A DNA stretch of 7,153 nucleotides. Source: Phycisphaerales bacterium (GTDB lineage Bacteria > Planctomycetota > Phycisphaerae > Tepidisphaerales > Tepidisphaeraceae). Below the pieces are notes generated by a model. It ran no database searches. It saw only the letters and a list, made by a program, of their open reading frames with translations, and was not told the origin of the DNA. Position 1 is the stretch's first letter. Each line of letters starts with the position of its first letter. The stretch lies in NCBI GenBank assembly GCA_003153655.1, contig PMAK01000070.1, positions 1,978 to 9,130 of the forward strand, given 5' to 3'. Positions 5,310-7,153 of the stretch are shown here, one piece after another. The translations under genes were made by a program, and so were the position numbers.

Positions 5310-6146
5310 ATGCGCGAAATTCATCCAACAGCCATCGTCGATCGCCGAGCCGAATTAGCGGATGACGTGAAGGTGGGAGCCTACACCATCATCAAGGCCG
5401 GCGTCGTCATCGGGCCGGGCACATCCATCCAGGACCACTGCCATATCCATGGAATCACGACCATAGGTCAGAGATGCCAGATCGGACCCGGCGCTTTCGT
5501 GGGGCTGGATCCCCAGCATGTGAAATATGATGGGTCAATCACCCGGGCGAACATCGGGGACGATGTCATCATCCGTGAGATGGCCTCCGTCCACCGCTCA
5601 ATCTACCCGGACCCAAACCAGGCCACCCAGGTCGGCAACCGCTGCATGCTGATGGCCGGTTCCCACGTCGCCCATGACTGCGTCGTTGACGAAGAGGTTG
5701 TAATGGCCAACGGCGCGACCATAGGCGGTCATTGCATCGTCGGAACACGGGCGTTCCTCGGGGGCGGGGCAATGGTTCATCAATTTGTCAGGATCGGAAG
5801 GCTGGCCATCATCTCCGGCAATGAGGCGATCACCCACGACGTGCCGCCGTTCTCGGCCGCTCGATACAGAGGCCTCAAGGGATACAACGCCGTCGGATGC
5901 AAGCGGGCGGGAATGTCGCGCGAGACAATCCATGCCGTGCGATCCGCATTCTATTGCCTCCATATGAACCGAACGGTCCCCGCAGCAATGGCTGCAATCC
6001 GTAAATCGGTCCCGATCTTGCCCGAAATCAAAGAGTTGCTGGATTTCCTTAGCAGCACCAAGCGCGGAGTTCTCGGCAGCGTCAAAGGCCAGGGCATCGC
6101 AAGACTTCGGCGCACGGATGAAGGCTCGGAAGACGATCCCGAATAG
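5310..6146 (+). CDS. lpxA: UDP-N-acetylglucosamine O-acyltransferase (LpxA)
   Basis: Cytoplasmic enzyme that transfers a 3-hydroxyacyl chain from acyl-ACP to the 3-OH of UDP-GlcNAc, the first step of lipid A synthesis. The 278 residues open with REIHPTAIVD and run through left-handed beta-helix hexapeptide repeats (about residues 5-185). Catalytic His122 lies in GSHVAHDC (E. coli His125), with His141 and His157 (MVHQF) matching E. coli His144 and His160. Gly170 matches E. coli Gly173, the acyl-chain ruler; glycine there goes with longer chains. The helical C-terminal domain begins near 190; its nucleotide-binding motif reads NAVGCKRAG where E. coli has NIEGLKRRG, so Glu200 is replaced by Val. 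The C-terminus has a short acidic extension (DEGSEDDPE). An in-frame TTG at 5289 is less likely because it lies about 6 bases after the predicted transcription start. It stands alone, without lpxD, fabZ or lpxB. The stop is 5 bases from that of convergent apt. Confidence 0.92.
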   Translation: MREIHPTAIVDRRAELADDVKVGAYTIIKAGVVIGPGTSIQDHCHIHGITTIGQRCQIGPGAFVGLDPQHVKYDGSITRANIGDDVIIREMASVHRSIYPDPNQATQVGNRCMLMAGSHVAHDCVVDEEVVMANGATIGGHCIVGTRAFLGGGAMVHQFVRIGRLAIISGNEAITHDVPPFSAARYRGLKGYNAVGCKRAGMSRETIHAVRSAFYCLHMNRTVPAAMAAIRKSVPILPEIKELLDFLSSTKRGVLGSVKGQGIARLRRTDEGSEDDPE

Positions 6147-6151
6147 CCGTC

Positions 6152-6670
6152 CTAATACTTCAGAACAGAATGAACCGCTCGCGGGGCGACCTTGGCCCGC
6201 CCGTTCAGCCCCATCAGTTCGATCAGCACCGCGATCCCCGCCAGTTCCCCGCCAAGATGATCCACCAGATCGCAGCACGCCTTCATCGTTCCCCCCGTGG
6301 CAAGCACATCATCCACAATCAGCACCCGCTGCCCGCTCACAATCGAATCCGCATGCATCTCCAGCGTGTCTTTGCCATATTCCAGGTCATAGCTCATCGA
6401 AATACGCTTATGCGGCAACTTCCCAGGCTTGCGCACCAGCACAAACCCCGCCGAAAGACAGCACGCAACGGCCGTCCCAAATATAAATCCCCGGCTCTCG
6501 GCCCCCACAACCAAATCAATCCCCTTGCCACGAAACGGGTTGGCCAGCAATTCAATCGAAAGCGCCAGCGCCGAAGGGCTCGCCAGCAGCGGCGTGATAT
6601 CCCGAAATAAAACACCCGGCTTCGGAAAATCCGCAATGTCCCGGATATGTAATTTCAGTTCCTCGATCAT
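6152..6670 (-). CDS. apt: Adenine phosphoribosyltransferase
   Basis: Cytoplasmic purine-salvage enzyme: adenine + PRPP gives AMP + pyrophosphate. The 172 residues match the usual APRT length. The N-terminal FPKPGVLFRDITPLL (15-29) is the family's adenine-side signature. AESRGF (57-62) follows, then the flexible catalytic loop RKPGKLPH...YDLEYG (80-99), and the PRPP-binding loop VLIVDDVLATGGT (116-128) with both acidic residues and the TGGT turn. The ATG at 6668-6670 overlaps the TGA of the upstream dehydrogenase by the 4-base ATGA and has no clear Shine-Dalgarno of its own, so it is probably translated by coupling. The stop is TAG at 6152-6154. Nothing unusual was seen in the active-site residues, and the identification is secure. 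Confidence 0.95.
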   Translation of the reverse strand: MIEELKLHIRDIADFPKPGVLFRDITPLLASPSALALSIELLANPFRGKGIDLVVGAESRGFIFGTAVACCLSAGFVLVRKPGKLPHKRISMSYDLEYGKDTLEMHADSIVSGQRVLIVDDVLATGGTMKACCDLVDHLGGELAGIAVLIELMGLNGRAKVAPRAVHSVLKY

Positions 6671-7153
6671 TTCGGCATTTTAGCAGGTGCGCCCGGACTA
6701 CCCACGCCGCGCGACAAAAATCCGCCGTCAACAATCAACGTATGGCCCGCCGTAAAACTGGCACTCGGAGAAATCAGGTAAATCGCCGCACCAACCAGTT
6801 CCTCCGCCTCGCCGAAGCGGCCCTGCGGCGTATGTTCCCGCATCCAATCCCCGCGCGGCGTATTCTCAATAAGCGGCCGATTCAGATCCGTCGGAAAAAG
6901 TCCCGGAGCAATCGCATTCACCCGAATCCCCAGCGGAGCCCATTCATTCGCCAACCCCCGCACCAGGCCCAGCACGCCCGATTTGCTGGATGCATACGCC
7001 AAAACCTCGCTCAGCGAGATAAAGCTGTTGAGCGACGCGATAAACACGATCGAGCCGCGCTGTCCCTTGGCGTCCGCAGGCTGTTCCTTCATCACGCGGG
7101 CCGCGTTGCGCGCAACGATGAACGAACCCGTCAGATTGATCCGCACGATCCGC
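6667..7153 (-). CDS. Short-chain dehydrogenase/reductase (SDR), N-terminus beyond window
   Basis: 161 residues of a classical NAD(P)-dependent SDR are visible. The Rossmann start with TGxxxGxG and the NNAG motif (roughly 90-100 residues) lie off the right edge. The visible part begins RIVRINLTGSFIVARNAARVM, the helix before the active site. Then comes SIVFIASLNS with the catalytic Ser, YASSK with the catalytic Tyr and Lys, RVNAIAPGLFPTDL (the post-catalytic PG motif), and the closing TAGHTLIVDGGF. The pattern INLTGSF...IASLNS resembles gluconate 5-dehydrogenase/2-deoxygluconate 3-dehydrogenase-type SDRs, but substrate cannot be fixed from this portion. The C-terminus carries a short Gly/Pro/Ala-rich extension (SRGVGSPGAPAKMPK) after the usual end. 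The internal GTG at 7144-7146 is not the true start. It is the first gene of a coupled pair with apt (ATGA overlap). Confidence 0.88.
   Translation of the reverse strand, partial: RIVRINLTGSFIVARNAARVMKEQPADAKGQRGSIVFIASLNSFISLSEVLAYASSKSGVLGLVRGLANEWAPLGIRVNAIAPGLFPTDLNRPLIENTPRGDWMREHTPQGRFGEAEELVGAAIYLISPSASFTAGHTLIVDGGFLSRGVGSPGAPAKMPK

Overview
The window looks like a chromosomal stretch of a Gram-negative (diderm) bacterium of moderately high GC. LpxA, the first enzyme of lipid A synthesis, implies a lipopolysaccharide-type outer membrane. The SthA variant, the Amt tail, the scarcity of strong Shine-Dalgarno sites and the scattered single-gene layout would fit the Planctomycetota/PVC group. 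That placement is an impression from sequence style and is not demonstrated.

Layout. Positions 1-1297 (minus) hold most of a soluble transhydrogenase (sthA) whose C-terminus lies off the left edge. A 404-base non-coding stretch follows, ending in a good sigma70-type promoter and Shine-Dalgarno site for a 46-residue single-span membrane protein of unknown function (1702-1842, plus). Converging on it from the right is ychF (1863-2957, minus). It is full length and well conserved, but is cut by one in-frame TGA at the codon for the nucleotide-specificity glutamate of the NxxE motif. Upstream of ychF on the same strand is a tightly coupled two-gene cassette: a 145-residue protein of unknown family followed by a HEPN-domain protein (2984-3945). 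The cassette is visibly lower in GC than its neighbours. Next comes a divergent Amt-family ammonium transporter (4042-5193, minus).

Amt and lpxA (5310-6146, plus) diverge from a 116-base region. There, a sigma54-like site facing amt sits exactly inside the 17-base spacer of a sigma70-like promoter facing lpxA. To the right, apt (adenine phosphoribosyltransferase, 6152-6670, minus) converges on lpxA with 5 bases between the stops. Apt is translationally coupled through an ATGA overlap to an upstream short-chain dehydrogenase (6667 to the right edge, N-terminus missing).

Function. Most genes are unlinked housekeeping functions: redox cofactor balance, ribosome-associated ATPase, ammonium uptake, lipid A and purine salvage. 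No single pathway unites them. The parts worth a second look are the TGA-interrupted ychF, the HEPN/unknown-partner cassette, the nested amt/lpxA promoters, and the small membrane protein with its leader. No RNA genes, CRISPR arrays, insertion sequences or convincing hairpin terminators were seen.
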